A DNA stretch of 64,000 nt, taken from contig UZAN01040525.1 in the NCBI GenBank assembly GCA_900618425.1, positions 1-64,000 of the forward strand, in the 5' to 3' direction. The notes under the pieces are model-generated. The model was not told the DNA's origin. It worked only from the letters and a program-made list of their open reading frames with translations, and did not search any database. The stretch is from Echinostoma caproni. Taxonomy: Eukaryota > Platyhelminthes > Trematoda > Plagiorchiida > Echinostomatidae. Position numbers and translations under genes: made by a program. Shown piece by piece: positions 59,691 to 64,000 of the stretch (its first letter is position 1; each line of letters opens with the position of its first letter).

Positions 59691-62600
59691 TTACCCAGTC
59701 GGCAGTGGACGAATCTGACTCAGTTTGCTTGCTTTTCGGAATCAAAGAATGCAATCAAAATGTTGGCATTGTGCAATTTCCGATTTCCTCCGGTTTTATG
59801 AAACTGATAACTAATTAAAAAGACGCTATCTTAATTGTAAACAAGTTACATCTTTGCTCCAAATATATTTAAACTGCTTAATGCGTTTAGTGTCATATGC
59901 AATCAATTTGATGACGAATCATTTGGTGGATACTATCAGAAGAACCTCGTTGACAGGACGCCAGAACGCACCTGCGTAGTTCTTGTAACCAAACTGCGTA
60001 AATGTTTTGGTTTTCCATAAAAAGTATGAGTTCTGAGAACTAAATTTCTCATATTTTTCTCATAAAAATTCTTAACGTTTTCCAGTTAAATGTTTATCAT
60101 TGCTTTCCGACTATCAGCAGAAAGGTAGTTCCTCATTGATAGAAAAGGCGGGATAAAGAACTTCTACACGTTTATTGATCGATATTTCAAATTAGCTAAA
60201 CTGAAATAAAATATATGAAACAATCTGGAAACGGAAAGTTTTGAAACATGGTGACAAATAAAAGTTCAACTGTTTTCTGAATTTGAACTGTATTTAACTT
60301 GGTTTTATTCCTGAGGCATTTGTGATCTTGACGTGATGCACTCCTCTAGTCTCGATTTGCATTTCACCTATTGAAAACATCTCTTCCGGTTTCGTTTCAT
60401 ATATCTATAACTTTCACATAGTACTATCCCACGGAATTCCCCCTTTGTTTCAACTAAACACGAATGAGTATCTTTAATTGGCATTGTTTTTCAGCAATTT
60501 TCTTTTTCAACATAAAAGTCATAGCATGATATTACTTACTTGAAGTAAAAATTGCTCATACGTTGCTCACTATTCAGTTTTTTAAATGTCGAACCGAACA
60601 AAATAATTTGTTTTGTTTTGTTTTTCGCATGCTCATCAAACTTGTCAGAAGCTGGTTTGCAGATTTGATGATATTTTGAGGAAGTACATGTGTTTCGGGA
60701 CACAAGGCATGTCCGTCCAATCCATCTGTATCCCGGTTTTGCTTTCCGTATTCTATTGATAACTTCACCCACACATAGTGCCAAAAGTTGGAACACACCA
60801 CAACAAAACTGAAGCTAATCCAGTAATTGTTCGACGCTTCCCTGACATGTTGGTTTCCTCACATCTCAAATCATCAGTGTTGAAAACACGGAATCCCACT
60901 TGTTCACTGTATGCCTCCTGTCNGTGTCTACCACTTTCTTTGTTTGTTGCCTCTGAGGCAGCGACAAACCCAAGAACGCTATCAACAGGAATTACCTGGT
61001 ATCTAACCATTAGTTTGGATGGAATAATAACAAAAGTCGATATTTTTACCAAATATCTGATTATGTTATTGTGAAACATCTTTGGGATCTGAGCCGACAC
61101 ATGAACGCTGCTTCATCAGGTTTCTAAATATAAGATACAAGTTATCCATCATTTGATGACCAATATGGTGTGAACAATTAACTAAGAAGAATAGTTCACA
61201 CAGTGGAATAGGGTGAATTAAGGCATGTACCTGCCATGTCATACAGCTTAACTGGTGCAACTGATGGATTCCATAGGTCTCTGTAAGCCGAATGGTTGAT
61301 CCAACTATGAAATATCCTTCGTATCAGTGTGATATCATAGGTCAAATGGTAGAAGTGCTGAAAGCGTTCATGAGTGAGCTTGAATCCCGTCGAGTATTCT
61401 GCTCTTTGCACAAGTCGAAACACACGACTACTGTCCAACTAGCGTTTCTTTTCTAATTTGCTACTGTGAATATTTCATACAGTGCGTTAGACTTTTAACT
61501 ACACTCATGTAAATTTACTTTGTTCTTCACAAATTACTCAGTCAATACCTATTATTTAATTCATTCAGGTAACCCTAAATGACCTTTGATGGCTTCTCTC
61601 CTGAGCGTTTTCAAGATACCAACTGAAATGAGTTTCGCAGTTCCTAACTTCCACCAATTTCCTCGCACTAACAAAAACAGTGATAGTTGACCTTATTAAG
61701 TGATGTACAGGTGTTGATTAAACTCGTGCAATATCACCCTCATTTTGAAAATTCGTTTCAGCTTGCAATATCATAGTTACATATAGATGGCTGTGAGTAA
61801 AGTGTATTTATTTCTGACTATATCTCCATCATCTATGTTCTTAGTTCTATTCTGTCACCAGTTTAATATGCGCGATCTTGAGTGTCGCTATAAAATTTTG
61901 GAGTAGTTCGAAAATCACGGCTCTGATTTAGAAAATTTTTTGGGCAAAGCAGTTTGGGCGCTCATTCTTTTTAATAGATGATTCCCGTCCCATGAGAGTT
62001 TCTATAAGTTTGGGCTCATGTATTTTAAGTTCCTACTCTCTTTTCAATTAGTGCACACATTTAGTGCGCAGCAAATTATTGAAAATATTCTAACTTAAAT
62101 AAATTGATAAATTATCAGGCTACAAACTACTCACGCATTATCTCTAATACTAGAAGAGCTGAGAACATAGCCCAAGAAACACACAAGCTGATCTTCGAAC
62201 GTTGACCTTGAGGTGTGCGTCTCGTTGAAGAAGCGTCCTGTAGTGTCACTATGCCCAAACCGGATGGAACCTTCAAAGAGTTTTGGCATGTAATTAAAGC
62301 CGAGAGGCAACTTAAACGAGAGGCGCATAAATCTGTTGGCTCAGTTGATATCTTGTGGAAGCGCTTCGATGTGAACATAAGTCCAATTTATTGCATATTC
62401 AACGAAATTTCTTCACCAAGACAAACTGAGAGGGAGAAAACCGGCCATAGTAAAGTAAGATCATGGTTGTATTTAATCGCAGCAGAGAAGAGTTGCAGAA
62501 AACCAATTCGGAGGATAGTCCGGGGTGATAAGCCATTTCCCCCCACGCTTTCGTTTGGAAAATGATGTCTCAATTTGAAATGCAGCTGAGGTCACGTGAT

Positions 62601-64000
62601 ATAAAGCTTTTATCGAACGCCCAGCAAAGCATAACTCGTATTGATTTGACCAACAAGTTCAAACTGCATCGCCCACCCATTTAGCAATGGGTTTATCTCA
62701 CTAGTGACCAACGAGTAATTCAGCATATGGTTAAAGCTGATCTACTGAGCCAGTTTTCTGATGAACATCTTTTTATCTGTCAAAAGAAGTAAATATCTGC
62801 ACCGCTTAACGAGTCGGGAGGGATATGATTATTGATCGCATCGTTGTTGGTCTCCTGCATATGCCAATGTAAGTAATATTTTTCATATATGAAGGTTGGC
62901 ATATCAGCTCGCTTGAGCTTGGTGGTAGAAAACGGTTAGACCTGAATAAATATTATTTTTTCACATTTGTGCATTTTCCAGAGGGGTTGATTTCAATGTC
63001 AGATTCGTTCTATTAACGCGCAGCAGCTGGGATTTTATTTTAATCGGATGATGAAGATGAAAACAGAACGGGAGAACGCGAGATGAAACACAGAGTCAGA
63101 AAAATTTACCGACAGAAATGAACAAACTGCCAACTCACATTCTGTGACTCCAATTCACAAAAGACAAAAATGAAGTAGACGTATAAAGTATCCCAAACCT
63201 GGTGAGACTGGTTTTTAAAGTTCCTTAGTTGGTATTAAATTATCGAGCACAGAAAACTTTAGGTTAACCATGCAAGCGGCTAGATAGGCGGACCGTTGTG
63301 ATGATGTAAGCGATCAAAAGTGCGAGTTGATAAAATCACATCAGTACTAAGGAGAAAAACTTTTGTCCTCATTTCGTTTCCGTGAATATTCAACTCCACG
63401 TCCGGTCTAGTGCTAACTGAGATCTGGGGAAGGATATCAGGTAACGAAAGATCCGATCACCATCAAACTATCAATTTTTTTACGTGCATTGGTGTTCTTG
63501 TGAATTTTTGTATGAATGTCAAATCAGACTATTGAACGATTGCTGTTCCATTCATGTTAGAACTCATTCGCATTATCTAATTAATATCTTTGTAATCCCA
63601 CCGAAGCATGAACCTTCCGGTTGAAAGACAAACCCCTTTGTCACAGATAACACGATAAATAAATAACTGTTTCAGCGCCTTGCTTCACACTCTGTATTGA
63701 TCACATTCTTGTTTTGACCTGAACGATAAAAGTAAAAGATTATTATTACTCCCCTTTCACCTATTGATCTATTCGGTGAAATTAAAAATTCCAGCCAGAA
63801 GGAATTTTCTTGTTTTTCCCTCAATAAATGGTAATTTGTTTGGATATTTACAAAGAAGACGCCATTCAGCATAGAGCTTTAGACGGAAACAAAGAAATTT
63901 CGGAATGAGTTAGACAGTGGGGTGCCCAAAGCGATATGATAATGGCCAGTTTTGGTTGACCACCATCGTGAAAGTTGCTTCCTTGGATACTGCAATTCTG
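59691..64000. other. No gene seen
   Basis: Frames of 60-116 codons on both strands near 60.8, 61.3 and 62.3 kb have no recognisable motif. One unknown base at 60923. Confidence 0.45.
60923..60923. other. Unknown base without an exact flanking overlap
   Basis: CTGTC before and GTGTC after the n differ at one base. This is the only one of the seven without an exact overlap. Confidence 0.4.

Noticed and set aside
62215..62565. 116-codon plus frame overlapped by minus frames of 83 and 65 codons
   Set aside because: Both strands are open, so coding direction cannot be argued; no family is recognised.
63900..64000. SGVP-like peptide near the window end, resembling the SGVPQGS motif of reverse transcriptases
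   Set aside because: Stops follow directly and no other reverse transcriptase motif is present upstream.

Overview
The window is eukaryotic, AT-rich and gene-poor. Most of it is stop-riddled non-coding DNA with scattered retroelement relics and simple repeats. The relics are a CR1-like non-LTR reverse transcriptase tail, a second non-LTR tail of another type, a Penelope-like GIY-YIG remnant, and tRNA-derived short elements. Several of the short elements carry a hammerhead ribozyme, as in the S-m-alpha type short elements of schistosomes. Together these fit a flatworm, most likely a digenean trematode. This is inference: no rRNA, mitochondrial or other marker gene is present.

Layout. 1-18.9 kb: almost featureless, with one decayed hammerhead short element (4.0-4.2 kb), an unexplained 178-codon open frame (8.3-8.8 kb, minus) and two fragments of a second tRNA-derived family. 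18.9-22.2 kb: repeat cluster with hammerhead-element copies in both orientations, a non-LTR tail and a Penelope-like fragment. 28.4-31.6 kb: the only convincing gene, an intronless 867-codon reading frame for a divergent seven-transmembrane receptor, preceded by a CCAAT/TATA-like promoter and followed at 31.9-32.3 kb by the CR1-like tail. 32-48 kb: sparse, with microsatellites, a pair of diverged direct repeats and a candidate exon at 46.4 kb. 48.8-54.4 kb: more short elements, including a second intact hammerhead ribozyme. 54-64 kb: sparse, with two more short elements of the second family.

The most interesting content is the hammerhead family. Two copies (19148-19193 plus, 48875-48919 minus) keep every conserved core base and differ in stem II by a compensatory base-pair exchange. 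Other copies are broken. The receptor has an unusually long, Cys/His-rich second intracellular loop and a roughly 310-residue acidic then Pro/Ser/His-rich tail.

Seven single n bases occur. Six are flanked on both sides by the same 3-16 base word, so they look like unmerged contig overlaps rather than biology. One lies inside the receptor and probably adds two false residues without changing the frame.
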